From Cystobasidiopsis lactophilus (taxonomy: Eukaryota > Basidiomycota > Agaricostilbomycetes > Agaricostilbales > Chionosphaeraceae): a stretch of DNA of 64,000 nucleotides. The notes beneath the pieces are model-generated. The model worked only from the letters and a program-made list of their open reading frames with translations. It searched no databases and was not told the origin of the DNA. Below are positions 1 to 12,000 of the stretch, piece after piece (the stretch's first letter is position 1; each line of letters begins with the position of its first letter). Where the stretch lies: assembly GCA_001599975.1 (NCBI GenBank), contig BCIO01000002.1, positions 3,793,883 through 3,857,882 on the forward strand. Direction: 5' to 3'. The translations under genes were made by a program, and so were the position numbers.

Positions 1-1563
1 CTGATCGGCGTGCCTCTCCTGGAGCATAGCTGCTCTGAGTGCTCTTGCGTTGCGACGGGGAGGTTCGTCCGCGTCCTCGTCGTGGAAGAGCTGGTCAACA
101 TTTCGGGCTCGGAAAAGGCGGTCGTCGTCTGGGAGACGGAGTGGCGCTGGGCGAGGGGCAGCTGGGGGCGCAGCTGCTGCTCCGGCAGGTGCACCGCCGG
201 CGCCAGGGAGCGCGCGCGCGTTGGCGGCCACGGCAGCATCAGCGACGCGGCGGGCGTCTGCGGCGTGGTTCCTTCCAGCTTGAAGGGCTGCCCATTGGGC
301 AAAAACCCCTTCCCTGGCCGGGCGGGCTTCGTCATCGGCAGCCATGTCGGCGTCTGCTACGACGGCGGCTAAGACGTCGGGGAAGAACTGGGGAGCAGGT
401 CCAGCTCCTGGTCTGGGTGCTGCATTGTCCCCAGCCTGAGGAAGGGGATCAAGAATGTTAGCCAGTCGCTGGACATAGACGATATAGAGGGCGCGGCGCA
501 CTGGAGCTCGACCCTCGAGGCCTTCGAAGCGGAATTGCACACGCCTGCGAACTCCACGAGGCTCCTGTAGGCGGGCCTGCTCCTCATCTGGGATCAGCGC
601 ACCATTCCCACGAGGAGGCAGAGGAGCTGGGTGCCTGACCTGGTTGTTTCCAGGTGGATTGGCAGCGGCTGGGGCGGCGGGCGCAGCGGCGGCAGCAGCA
701 GCAGCGCGGGCACGCTGCTCAGCCAGTCGCTGCTGGATGGCGAGGTTGAAGGCGCCTCCGTCGAAGGCGATGCCGGCCAGGCCGGCCATGCCGTTGCGCA
801 GGAACGCCTCTTGCAAGGGAGCTGGCAGACCATGAGGCAGGTAGCGGCGTCGCTTGGCCTCCTTGGCGGCCTCGTACTCGGCCTCTTTTTCACGCCGCTT
901 GGTGGTGGCCTCTGCTACCACCGTCGCCCGCTCCTCGCGCATGCGCTTGGCCGCCTCAGCATCGCCCTGAGCCTCCAGCAGGTCGGCCTCGTGCGCGACG
1001 TAGTGCTCGACGATGCGCTCGAGGTGGAGCGAGCGGCAAGGCCGGGTGTCGGACTTGGAGTTGCAGGTCGGGCAAACTTTGATCTTTTCGGGCTGGTTGG
1101 TCGACCAGTCGAGGTGGCAGAGCATGCAGAAGGTGTGGCCGCATGCTGAGAAGTGGACTGGGACGACAAAGAACTCGTAGCAGATGCTGCAGGCGAGCTC
1201 GTCGGTGATGCGCTTGTCCAACGGCTGGACCTCCTTGGCTGGGGGCGCGGCTGGGGGCGCCGACGACGCTCTGGGCGCGGCGCCAGAGCCAGAGGCGGTT
1301 GGCAAAGCGGCCAGCACGGCCTCGACCTTGATCATCGAGGCCTGGCGCTTCGCCGGAGGGCGGTCGACGACTTCGACATCGGACGAAGACGAGTCGTCCA
1401 ACGAGACGACAGAGCGCTTGCGGCCCAAGCTCTTGGGCATGTCGACCGTGTCGCCTTCGTCGACGCCGTCCACTTCAATGTCGGAGACGTCGTCGTTCGG
1501 AGCAAAGGGCGCTTCGACTTGGTGGATTTGAGGATCTTCGTCGACTTCCATCATGTGATCCAT
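1..1563 (-). CDS. RING-finger protein, probable E3 ubiquitin ligase (C-terminus beyond window edge)
   Basis: Reverse-strand reading from the ATG at 1563 stays open for 521 codons and runs off the left edge, so the C-terminus is missing. Residues about 125-167 form a C3HC4 RING: CSIC, then SACGHTFC, MLC and finally CPTC, with normal spacing. An acidic, serine-rich N-terminal stretch with basic KRQ and RKR patches precedes it. A charged Ala/Lys/Glu/Arg segment likely to be coiled coil follows, then a low-complexity Ala/Pro region. RING domains recruit an E2 and transfer ubiquitin; the substrate here is unknown. No intron is needed in the visible part. The next in-frame upstream codons give no better start. 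The RING is certain; the ligase role is inferred from the family. Confidence 0.85.
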   Translation of the reverse strand, partial: MDHMMEVDEDPQIHQVEAPFAPNDDVSDIEVDGVDEGDTVDMPKSLGRKRSVVSLDDSSSSDVEVVDRPPAKRQASMIKVEAVLAALPTASGSGAAPRASSAPPAAPPAKEVQPLDKRITDELACSICYEFFVVPVHFSACGHTFCMLCHLDWSTNQPEKIKVCPTCNSKSDTRPCRSLHLERIVEHYVAHEADLLEAQGDAEAAKRMREERATVVAEATTKRREKEAEYEAAKEAKRRRYLPHGLPAPLQEAFLRNGMAGLAGIAFDGGAFNLAIQQRLAEQRARAAAAAAAAPAAPAAANPPGNNQVRHPAPLPPRGNGALIPDEEQARLQEPRGVRRRVQFRFEGLEGRAPVRRALYIVYVQRLANILDPLPQAGDNAAPRPGAGPAPQFFPDVLAAVVADADMAADDEARPAREGVFAQWAALQAGRNHAADARRVADAAVAANARALPGAGGAPAGAAAAPPAAPRPAPLRLPDDDRLFRARNVDQLFHDEDADEPPRRNARALRAAMLQERHADQ

Positions 1564-2893
1564 GGCAGGCGTGACGCGTCGGATAAAGATCGGCGACTAT
1601 CTCCTTCTACGTCGCTCGTGAAATGAGCTACAATAGACCGGATATGGTTAAGACTAACTCAAAGGCCTATTATACGCCTTCTGAGCTGGGCTTCTTTAGC
1701 GCCTAATACAAGATGGTAGGAGTAGGCTCTCTGGCCAGCAGGGAGGAAGGGGACGGGGATCTACGAGGGGTGATAAGCGGTTCCTGCAGGAAGCCGTTTG
1801 CCACCGTCGTTAAATCGAAGGTTGGACGAGGGAAAGAGGGGTAGGGACGCTCTTCAGAACTCTTCTGCAGCGCTACAGAAGAGTGGAGAAGGCAAGGGCT
1901 GAGGACGAGCTGGGGGATTCTGGGAAAGGGCAGGGAAGGACGGGCGAGTTCGTCGAACGGGAACAAGAGTTGAGAAATCCTTTTATAGGCAAAGGGGGTC
2001 TCAAAGGGGGTCTCGCGCGCGGAACCGAGCAAAGGAGGCTGTGCAATGACTCGAATACGCTGAAAACGGTTCCAGAAAGTGGTCGAGTGGGGTCGAGTTA
2101 GGTTGCACTTGCTCGTTCGAATTTTGTAAATTATGCCGCCATCACAGGTCGTTTCTACTGGTCTCTTAGAATCGTTCAGTGCGCCTAAAGAAGAGGGAGC
2201 TTCACCTTGCAATTTCGATGTTCAGCGCACCAAAAAAGAGTTGGCTCGAAGTGGCGACTTGATCAATTTACACAACTTCGGCAAGGCTTTGAGCGCTTTG
2301 GCCCCTCGATATGATGGCTTGAGAGTATAGACAAACTTCTGAAGGTAGCTAGAGCTTCCAGGAGCACAGAGTCGAGCAAGTTCTTTTCACGTGCAAATCC
2401 GGTGGGCAACCCGGCGAAGTCGGCGAAGGGTCGCTCTTGAAATGGCCGGTTGGCGCGATGCAAGCTAGTGTGCATAGCGTCAGTCCAAGAATGGCATGGC
2501 AGCAGTTTTGGAGGGAAGGCACGTTGGATTCCAGCCGCGCGAAGCAAAGGGTGACTTGTCGAAATTTTGGGTCCAACCAAGCTGAGCCGAGAGAGGTGTA
2601 CACAAGTTACAGTAGGGAAAGCTCCAGCATCACAGTCACTTGATGTTGCAGTCACTTGATGTTGGAAGAAGATGCACAGGCACAAGCAGTCAAAGGCGAC
2701 CTCCGAGTCTCGAGAACATCGCAGGCTGGCCGAGAAATTTCACAGTGGGCTGATGCAGTCAGAATCGCACCAAGGCCAGTCGCAGTAGACATTCAAAGTG
2801 GCCAAGGAGTGTCAAGGGCTAGACTACAGGATTTGCATGGTCGCCCTTTCTGAAAGCCTGCTCGCCGCCTCCTTTTGCCAGAACAAATCCCCA
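1564..2893. other. Intergenic, upstream of the RING gene
   Basis: No gene is supported here; the ORFs are short, overlap in conflicting frames and match nothing I recognise. Two direct copies of a CAAAGGGGGTCT motif lie near 1985-2010, about 430 bp upstream of the RING start. They contain AGGGG cores like those bound by stress-response zinc-finger factors; this is a suggestion only. A tandem 16-mer is listed separately. Confidence 0.5.
2633..2664. repeat. Perfect tandem 16-bp duplication
   Basis: The 16-mer CAGTCACTTGATGTTG occurs twice back to back. It lies in non-coding sequence just past the 3' end of the small NTF2-fold gene and looks like a replication-slippage duplication. Confidence 0.9.
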
Positions 2894-3321
2894 TCACTCG
2901 TATTTGTGGTAGATCTTGGCGATGACCTTCCATTCTCCACCAGGGACTTTGACGAGGGAGTGGTAGTCCGTGAAGAACGGCTTGTCGGTTTCGACTTTGG
3001 CCACGGCGGTTCTACAGAGATTCGGTCAGTCGCTCCCGTCGACCTTCGAGATGAACTGACATACGTTGGGGTCATGTCCAGCACGTCAATACGGCCGGTG
3101 CATTCGGGCAGAGCGCCATTCTTCTCAACAGATGCCCACAGGTTCTCCATGCCGCCCTCCTTGAACCGTCCATCACTGTAGCCGTGCATGGTGGCCGTCT
3201 TGTAGAATGCGCCCTTGACGAGTTCCAGGTTGCCAGTCTTGAAGCCGGTGAGGTAGTAGTCGCGCAGTACGGCGACAACAGCCTCGTATTCCTCTAGCGG
3301 CACTGGCCTGGTTGCAACCAT
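2894..3321 (-). CDS. Small NTF2/SnoaL-fold protein (lumazine-binding-like family)
   Basis: Two exons (3065-3321 and 2894-3011) are separated by a 53-nt intron with donor GTATGT and acceptor CTGTAG, giving 124 aa. The sequence resembles putative lumazine-binding or NTF2-like proteins. It has an early helix (VVAVLRDYYLTGFKTGN), the pattern GAFYKTATMHGY, a middle LDMTPTTAVAKVE strand, and an ending TDYHSLVKVPGGEWKVIAK followed by IYHKYE. These cone-shaped alpha+beta proteins are cytosolic and bind or turn over small ligands; the ligand is unknown. Length is normal for the family. The start is the only ATG ahead of the conserved region. Confidence 0.85.
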
Positions 3322-4998
3322 CTTTGTATTCGGGCGGTGTGTGAGAAGAGGAGTCGGGAGAGCAGTAGGTCGTTTGGGTGCAAAGAACTGAGTCAGTCAG
3401 GCAATAACTGAGGTGCTGACTGGTTGTTGCTGCCAAAGCAAGATAGGGCGCTTAAAAGGCGCGTTGCGCGTGACCTCGATCGCTTTTGGCTGCCCGAGTG
3501 CTCATTTCGGTGGCGCGATGTAGGGCTTGCGCTGAGGCAGCACACAGCGGGAGTTAGTCACTGGGAGTAGCAGCAAAAGTAAACGCGCAACGCGACTGTC
3601 ACATTTCGAGTTCAAACATTGATAAAGGGTGAAAACGCTTAGGTGCAGCTTGCACAACAATGGTTTTAGAGGCATGAATTTTCTGGGCACCGATAGTAGG
3701 CGATGGCAGTGGTGGAAAAGCGGAACACTGGGCATAAGATGGTCGAAGAGACAGACGACAAGTTCTTGCCGAAAAGAACGAGGACATTGAGGGACGACAG
3801 GGAATGCTCCGAGAAAGAGGGCTTCTTAGGCGAGGAGGAAGGTGAAGCTACTTGCATGCCAGCAGACGGCCGGAAGAAGAGGAGGGCCAGAGACGCATCG
3901 GCGACGACTTCCCGGGAGTGACGGGATCCCGCGCGCAAGAAAGAGAGACGGCAAGCAGACAGTTCGGCAAAGCGGTGCGTTTCCGTCAAGGGTGGGTCGC
4001 AATTTGTGGCCAGAGCGCGAGAGAGGGAGGCTAGGATGGCATCGGTGGCTTCGGTGGCAATCTTGATCACCTCGGTGATATACCAGAAGTGCTGGTCAAC
4101 GCAAATCCTGTGCGTCAAAGCTCCGAGTCAGCTCTTTTGGTATGATATGTCTAAAAGAGGTCACGCACGGGCGTCGTACAGGCGCGCGGGTCAACATAAA
4201 AATACTGTCCTTGTCCAGGCTGTAATCCTCGTCCAGCTGACCCGCCTCCTCCTCGTCAAAATCATATCTGTCTAAGCTTTTAGAATCAACCTATACAGAG
4301 TATGTCGTGCTTCACTTACCCTAAGCACTTGCCACCGGACATGACGCTCCATCTTTGCTTGTTCTCCCGGGGCAGAGCAAAGAATTCCGCGGCCTGCATA
4401 TATTATGAGGTACGGACTCGCAAGAGTTTTGAAATGCATACGGCTTTGAAAAGAACATCCATGTAGCTGAAGAGAGGCGTCGACCTGCGGATACAGTTTC
4501 GCCAGTGAGCTTTGGGAACAAATTCAAGGGCATTCGCCTCACTCATCAGGTGGCTTGGTGTAGCCCCGAAAATCCAAATAGAAACATCCCAGTGTTTGAG
4601 AAGCCGAGAGGACGGCTTTGTCTGCCTTAGACCGCAAGGAGTGGATGGGAGAGACCAAATCCCTCATGAGGACACTGGGGCAAGCAACTACGGCAGGTTT
4701 GACTGGGGGTACGAGGGGAGCATGCATTGTGAGGCCTGTGGTCATTGGAAAAGGAGAAAATTCTGCGGGGCGAAATGCAGGCAAGACATCCCCGAGCTGT
4801 GCCAAGGGGCAGCTGGGGAAGGCGACTTTGCAGTGCTCAGCACCTCGCAGTGAACAGCAATCGACTTGCATCAAGAAGAACAGCAGGGTTCAGGCAAAAT
4901 GGTAAAGCAGAGAGCGGAACCAATAGCGCTGTCCGACGTGGCATGCCGGCAGGGTTGACGGAAACGGAAAGCGCTGAGCCTGCTGAGCTGTGTCCGCC
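3322..4998. other. Intergenic between the NTF2-like gene and POLI
   Basis: These 1.7 kb sit between two divergent genes. ORFs of up to 150 codons exist (for example on the minus strand at 3666-4118), but none has recognisable domains or coherent splice structure. A short dyad, ATCACC-TC-GGTGAT, lies near 4066-4081. No RNA gene was recognised. Confidence 0.45.
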
Positions 4999-7089
4999 AT
5001 GTTCGGCGGCAGCGCCTCGAGAACAGACCAGCGTGTCATACTTGCTTTCGACCTCGACAATTTCTATGTGGCAGCAGAGCGGCGACTAAACCCCAGTCTC
5101 AATGGGAAACCAGTGGGCATCCGGCAAAAGACCATTCTAGCGACGTGCTCGTACGAAGCGCGGGCCATGGGCAGGTTCTTTCGAGTCTCATCTATGCAAT
5201 GGGGCCGCTGACGCAGAAGAGTGCAGGGGTCAAGAAGCTCGGGTTGGTCGGCGAGGCCAAGAAGATCTGCCCAGATTTGATCATCGTGAAGTGGGTCCCA
5301 TCGCGTGTTGTGGTCGCTGCATCAGCCTTTTTGATCTCTTCTTGGGCAGTGGCGAGGACCTGACTAAATACCGAGCCTTCAGCCGCAGCATCTTCAAGCT
5401 GGTTAAGAGTCTTGTGTGGACCTGCCCGGTCGAGAAACTTGGTGAGCAGGGCGTCAAATGCACGTCGATGAGCACATCTTAAGCATTGTGGAAAGGCATG
5501 GATGAACTTTTCGTAGACGTGACGGCGATCATAGAGGCTCACCTCAAAGATCTGGCGGCGAACAGCGCCAGCTCTTCGTCCAATCGATGCTTCTTCAACC
5601 TCAACCAGGGCAGGACCGAAATTGGCGATCAGAGTAAAGGATTCTACTACGAGTCGGGCACCCTGGCCGGCTATGGAGTGCCGAATGAGGCTCCAGCCTC
5701 CGCCTTGGATCGCCTGGCCATCGGCTCGCATTTGGCAGACTACATTCGTGACTCCATTCTAGCAGAGTTAGGCTTCACCACTTCCTGTGGGTCTAGTCTT
5801 TTATCGAGCTGGCCGTCTTATTCTGATTGGCTTGCAGGCGGCATTGCTCCAAACAAGCTACTCGCCAAGCTGCTAGCCTCGATCCACAAGCCTTCGAAGC
5901 AGACATGCTGGCAGTATTCAAGTAATGATGCGTCTATAAGGAAACAAGAAGCGGCCGACTTCTTGGCATCGTACAAGATCGCGTCAATACCCGGATTCGG
6001 CTTCAGGACGCAAAAGGTCTTGCGCCATCACATCTTTGGCGAGGCACCTCCAGCTGCAAATGCCCACTGGACAGATGCACCGGAGGGCACCCATCCCTAC
6101 GATACCTCGCACACCGGCGTCCAAGAATTGGAAGGGGAGGAGCGCGACGAGGAGCAGCCGCTAACCGTCGCCCTTGTCCGCGAGCACGCTACGGTGCCAA
6201 TTTTGTCTCGCTGGTTTGATGCTAGACTTGGCCAAAGGTGAAGTACCGATGTTTCAGTCACTGCTCCACCTTGACTCCAAGCTGACGATAACGTGGGTCA
6301 GGCTGTTTGATCTCCTGTATGCGGTCGATAAAGAGGCAGTCACCATGGCGCCAGATTTTCCAGCCACAATATCGGTCGAAGACTCGTTCATTGGCTTCGA
6401 GAACGAGGCTGCCGCTCTACAGCAGGTTCAAGTGCTAGCCTTCTCGCTTCTCTCGCGGCTGGAAATCGAGCTTGTCGAAGAACCTGCTGCAGAGTTTGGA
6501 TCAAAGCCTGACAAGTTTGTGCGGCATCCGACTCAACTCCGGCTCAGCCTCAGATTCGGCCGGTCTGGGCGAGAGTCGCGCTCGGTCCAAGCTCCCGCCG
6601 AGATCTTCGACCTTGATATTCCACGTCAGGCTCGAGCTGAATCGCTTGTCAAGTCGACTCTGGAAGGCCTGTTCAAGCAGATGGCTCGAGGCAAGGACAT
6701 TGGCGACTTGCGCATGTGCGTCCTGGCCCATCCTTCCGTGCTCCAGCAACGGGCTGATCAACCAGCGGGGCAGAATCAACATTGCCGCCGTGAACTTTGT
6801 CATTGAAGCGCCCCCGAAAGACGTCAGGTCCTTGTTCTCGAACCCCTCTAAAACCAAGAAGCGGCCGGCGCAGTGGGTCGACCTCCAACCCAACAAGGTG
6901 GACCAGTGAGTTTCATACCTTAGTTCATATTCTATTTTTGACATGATGCCCAGGTCTGTGTTGGACGAGCTACCGGAAGACATTCGGAAGGAGCTCCTGG
7001 CGCAACTTGGTGGCGGGGCCAGCACGTCTAGCAAGAAGCCAAAGAAAAACAGCTTGGACTCTTACTTTGCAAAGCCTTGTATGCACTGA
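4999..7089 (+). CDS. POLI: DNA polymerase iota, Y-family translesion polymerase
   Basis: Eight exons (4999-5170, 5227-5290, 5350-5441, 5496-5786, 5838-6237, 6302-6715, 6774-6905, 6954-7089) give 566 aa. It is a lesion-bypass polymerase that inserts nucleotides opposite damaged bases. Motif I is FDLDNFYVAAERR (Asp18, Asp20), followed by ATCSYEARAMG. The catalytic pair lies in MDELFVDVT (about residues 111-119). SCGIAPNKLLAKLLASIHKP and the helix-hairpin-helix IPGFGFRTQ (near 257) match Pol iota better than eta or kappa. The little-finger domain follows. Near residues 522-540, VLDELPEDIRKELLAQL is a ubiquitin-binding UBM, and the extreme C-terminus KNSLDSYFAKP is a degenerate PIP box. Intron 1 (5171-5226) appears to be GC-AG; it restores the family sequence ARAMGVKKL. 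In-frame stops lie just upstream of the chosen ATG. Confidence 0.92.
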
Positions 7090-7220
7090 AGTCCTCTGCG
7101 AGCTCCTAGAAGTCTGTTTTCGTGACGATCGATTGATCATGCAGCTCATCGATAGAACACCTTCTTTCTCTCAAAATTTCGCACCTTCTTTCTTGCGCTG
7201 TCACCACCACCTCAGCAACC

Positions 7221-8625
7221 ATGGGATCATGCATCTCCAAGAGGAATGCTGGCTACCAGAGCCTTGACGAACCCGATGTCGAGAGGCCGCGCAGCATCTT
7301 GGTGTTGCTTGACATCAACCACTTTGTCGCACGTTGTCCCTCCCTCATCCACGATGGACTACCCATCTCATGGAAGAGTACGAATAACCTGCAGTTTCAC
7401 TCGGATTACCTCTTGAAAGGCGAAGAAGGCGGCAAAAGAGCGGCCAGGGATCTCGAGCTGGCTCTGATCTCTCAGACACACGGCTCCAGCTTGCTGTGCA
7501 TTGCGGCCGTCGACAAAGGCAGGGCACTTCTACCAAACTCTGACTCTGTTCCATCTAACTTCAAACGAATGCGCAGTCGGCCTGGCCAAGAAGCTCTTGC
7601 TCACCATCCCCGGCCGCGCTCTCGACGGCTTCATCAAGGGCTTCAACTCCGGCGACACGCCTTCCGCTTCTTTTTTGCTCTCCGATTGCGGATTGCAAAG
7701 TGATCAGTACCTTAAAAGTGCGCTCACTCCTTTCATCCTGAGCCTCGTTTCACTGAAGTCCGGCGATAGAAATGATGGCGTTTGCTGTCCAGTCTAAAAG
7801 CGTCCGCACAGTCATCGTCGGCGGCATTGGAACCCAAAACAGCTTCGACGCCCATCTCTGCCGCGCGAGCCAGCACCTCGATGTTGCCATCCTCGACGCC
7901 AAATCCACCTCGGCCCCGCACGAACTGGCGCTGCCCAGGCTCAGTGTGCCTTCCCTGGTCCGCTCAGACAACCTCTTGCCATGTGTCAGCTACGCTCGCA
8001 CCGGCCAATGCGCCGTCAAAGCTCCCGCCACCTGCGAAAAGTCCCACTATAACTTGACGGAGGAGCAAAAGACGAATTTGACACACAGCAAGAAGCTCGG
8101 CGGCTCCGCAGTGCGCTCCCCTACTTCAGTCAGCGACACCTCGGTCGAAGAGTCTCTTGTCGAAGTCTCGACTCATCCCCACCGTCCTCTCACCCAGTCG
8201 ACCTCTTCCTCCGCTTCTCGGTCGCCAATCAAGCCGCCCTCGCACCCGCGCTTTACCGGCACCATTCCAGAGGTGTTTCTCCCCTTGGTCGAGGCTCTGC
8301 GCGAGCTGCAGCGGCAGGGCAAGGACAAGCCTTATCGAGGATTGGCGCAAGAGCTGCTGCTTAAAGCCCGAGGCAGGGGTAGGCCCTCCTTTGTGCACTT
8401 TCTTCGGTCCTTATCTCATTAGTCCTCACAGGATTCTACCCCATCGGTAATTTCCAGAATTTCACCCAGTACGTCGAAGCGGCAGCCCAAGTATGTGCCT
8501 TCCCATCGCAGCGAGCGAAAGCTCCCACTCAACATGGGCTTCTATCGTGCGCACAGTTAGGCATCATCAAGTTGGGCGTCTTCAACCGGATCCAAGGCAA
8601 AGACTGGATTCAGCTCAATATTTGA
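7221..8625 (+). CDS. DUF7923-like / CCCH zinc finger / LOTUS-like (OST-HTH) protein
   Basis: The model has exons 7221-7325, 7395-7518, 7577-7706, 7759-8378, 8432-8490 and 8557-8625 (368 aa). The N-terminal third resembles the DUF7923 family of fungal zinc-finger proteins: ILVLLDINHF, then a DYLLKGEEGGKRAARDLE helix, then RTVIVGGIGTQNSFD. Residues about 192-216 hold a CCCH-like finger (C-x8-C-x7-C-x3-H). From residue 288 to the end it resembles an OST-HTH/LOTUS winged helix (VFLPLVEALRELQ, then FQNFTQYVEAAAQLG, then a final DWIQLNI). These domains suggest RNA binding. The N-terminus MGSCIS fits an N-myristoylation/palmitoylation signal. Intron 2 (7519-7576) looks GC-AG. The first intron has a weak GTCGCA donor and is itself in frame, so 23 extra residues may be retained. 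Confidence 0.75.
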
Positions 8626-9037
8626 AAGCGGGCATTTTTGGGCGTTCCGGGTTTGTTTGCACTTTTTCTGTCAAGGGTCCCAAGCGAGGTGGTTGGGCCG
8701 GCACCGGGGCCACAATACAATATTGCAAAAGAGCAAAAAAGCTCCCCTTTCCTTCATTCTTTCCTTTTACAATCTTAAAACCTTGGAAGAGGAGGTTCCC
8801 CAGCCCTCCTCAAGCCGCGCAAGAAACGGTTGTTGCCCGCCGAGAGTGCTGTTAATGTTTGAAAAGAGTTTGTGAGGAAGACCGCGTTCTGCTGTGATGA
8901 CATCCTTGCTGGTGGTTGTGCGTAGAAAAACGAAGAAGAAAGACGACATGGTTGAGGATTCGTTAGAGGTTGCTTCGTGAAGCTGAGGTGGAGAGGCGAG
9001 GCCTATTATTCGACCATCCAGGCGGCTCCTCGCTTGG
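8626..9037. other. Convergent 3' spacer
   Basis: This 412-bp gap separates two genes that end towards each other. It is pyrimidine-rich and presumably holds 3' untranslated regions; no gene or clear terminator structure was seen. Confidence 0.6.
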
Positions 9038-12000
9038 CTATCCATAGGTAAAACTCCGATGAGCCTGATGCCGCCAAAGACGCAAGTGAAATTCAAACGA
9101 ACCATGACGATCGAGTAAGATGCCAAGGTCGCGCATGACGAAGCGCAAGACGACTTTGGCGTAGAAGTCGGACGCCCGCCGCAGCCGGTTTTCGATGCTG
9201 TTCCGCACCTCGGGCGCCAGATCCGGGTACGGCGAGGGCTGGATCTCGCCTGTGATCAAAGCCAAGTGCCGGTCTGTGGACCATAAAGTTCAACTATTCG
9301 TTAACGAATAGGGCGTAGAACCAGACCCACCTAGTACCTGAGACTCGGAGCAGAGCTTGGACAGGGCCTCGCAGTAGATGACTTGCGCGTCGGCTGACTT
9401 GGAGTTAGTCATCTTCTCTAGCGATCTTGATAGCTTCGGCAGTAGAGCTCCAAAAGCGTTCTGCAAGAAGATGCAAACCAACAATCAGCTCCATGTTGGA
9501 GACGATCAAGCCAGTCGGTCTGACGTACCTGGCCACGCTTGCCATTGGCTGGCTCAATGAAACCCAGCTTCTTGTTCAAGGTACCCTGCACGCCATCCAG
9601 CAGCACCTCGAACCCATCGAGCTCCTTTAGCAACTTGGCGCTCGCTCCCCGGCTCACTCCCGGCTGATCCACTGCTCGCGCCACCAGCAAGACTTCCCCC
9701 GATTTCTCAATGCTCTCCAAGCCAGACAACAAGAGGTCGAGGCATTTGATCTTGGTCTCCAAGGCGGTGAGCTTGGTTGAGGTGGCGGACCATACGGCCT
9801 TAGAGGCGTAAATGCGAGGGGTGATGTAAGACCCTTGCTGCAACGAGAGCCGAAGACGCTGCAGCACCTGAAAGGGCCTTCTGAGAGGAGAAACGGGGGC
9901 GAAAAGGGCTCGGGGCGCCACCGGCATGGGAGTGGCCAGAGCGGCTGGCGGTGGAACGGCTGGCAAAAGTGGAAAGTTGGAGGAGGTCGGCGTCCCCAAT
10001 GCTGGGCCAGAGCCGGCCGAGAGGAATGAAAGGTCGGCAGCAGTCGTAGCTGGCGAAACGGATCGCGAGTTGCCAGCCGTTGTGGTGAGCGTCGAGCCGA
10101 GGTCGGACATGGACGAGTCAAAGTAGCCCGATCTCGCCATGATGTCCGGTGTCGGTGGCGACGATAGAAAGCTCGTGCCCGGCGAAGGCGCAGAGACTTT
10201 TCTGCCGGCGATGCCAGATTGGGACTGGCGGGGCAAGAAGGCCGACGCAGACTGCTGAGGCGGCGTGTTGATAGTTGGCAGCTCTTCAGCAGAGGACGAG
10301 TAGGTGGAAGGCCGCTTGCCAGGCTGGGAAGCCGACCGGTTCCTCCCCACGCCAAAGCCATCCTCATCCCGCATCGGCACTGAGCCAAAAGCGCCACCAG
10401 GAGCGCCGTAGACGGACTCCCTCGTCCCTACTTCGAACCCTCCTTGATCCGGGTTAGGCGACTTCCGACGCTGCGAGATGGTCCCATCCTTTGTCGTCGG
10501 GTTGATCAACTTCGCAGCGGACTGCTTCAAGAAGGCCGACGACTTCTTCTGCAGGGTCGAAGCAGTGCCATTGGCCGATCGGGGCAAGATGGACTCGGCC
10601 AAGGATGGGCGCCTTCTGGATGAGAATTGGGAGGAGGAAAGATTGGAAGACGAAGAGGAAGTAGCAGTGCCAGGCTGGGATTCGGGGGATGAAGGGGTAG
10701 ATTTGGGCGGTGGAATAGGCGGAGACGGCGAGATGGGCGTCGAAACGGAGACTGGTAGTGGTAGAGGAGCGGCAGGCGAGCTAGGAGGCCGCGGTGTGGT
10801 GGTAGATTCAGAGGAGGTACGCCTCGCTGCTGCCCCTGCCGCGCCGATGCCCAGAGTGGGCCGTTGCGTGAGCTCCTCCTCTTCTGCGCGATAGAGCTCG
10901 TCTCTGATGTCGAACGATGTCGAAGGCTTTGACGCGCGATAGCCCAAGGCGGCAGCGTCCGCGTCCGACAGCCAATTGGCGCCGGCGTCGTTGTTGAGGG
11001 TGAAGCCCATATGGTTGCTGTCATCACTTGCGTAGGCCGCGTACGGATGCTGCTCTGCTTCTAGAATCTCCTCGTCTTGGCGGTGGTGGACGTCAAGCGT
11101 GGGCTCGGGCGCCGTTGGCGATTCAGGTGGGAACTCGAAAGCCGGCGACTCGGAAATGTCCACCTTGAGCTGGTAGGAATCTCGCTCTTTCTTGTCCCTT
11201 TCTAGTTTCTCGTCCACGCCCGAGGAGATTGGAGGAAGGACGGAGGGTGCAAAAGGGAAAGAAGCGGAAATTGGTCGCGGCGCCGGTTGGGAGGAGGAGG
11301 ATGACTGTGACATGGCCAGATCTGGGCTAGAGAGATCGGAGTAAGGCGAGCGCAAGATATCCGCAGTGTTGGGAGAATGGTGGCCGTTGATGCCCCAAGA
11401 GCCTGGGGGTGAACTTAGGCTTGGCCTGGTTGCCTCTTGATATTGCGAGGCCGACGGCGGGGGCGAGTAGTGGGGTTGGTGTGAAGCCAAGTAGGATGGT
11501 GAGGTGCTACCAGGATTGGAGGGCGTGATGGTGGACATTGAAGCTCTGGAAGCCGACTTTCGAGCGGCGGCCGTTAAGCCGTTCGGCGAGGCCGGCTCTT
11601 CCAGCGCCATGGTTTGTCGATAGGCTGAAGTAGGCAGCATGACGTCTTCCCCTTCTGAGTCGTCTGACACTGACCCTCCTCTGGGACCCGAATCCTCCTC
11701 CGAGTCTGAAGACGGGCCATTCATGCTCGTGAGCATCTGGATCCGCTCCAAGTACGTGTCGTGCTGTTCAATCAAAACCCAGACTTTTAGGACTTTCTTG
11801 AACGTGTCAGCGAGCGTAAAGTGGACGAACGATATTCTTGAGCCGGCGTCCTTCCTCGACCCTCGCCCGCTCTCGCTTCTCGGCTTTCTCCTCCCGCTTT
11901 AGCCTCTCCCGCCTTTGCTCCGCTGTCTCGCCTTCCTCGCCACCATACGCACTGGCAGCTAGCGCCTTGGCATCCTCGCGCGCCTTGAAGGACGCCGCAG

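Noticed and set aside
1703-2212. 169-codon minus-strand ORF upstream of the RING gene
   Set aside because: It has no ATG-led conserved sequence, no recognisable domain and an odd Pro/Ser/Arg composition; it is treated as chance.
3666-4118. 150-codon minus-strand ORF between the NTF2-like gene and POLI
   Set aside because: No family resemblance, no convincing ATG start and no flanking exons that keep frame.
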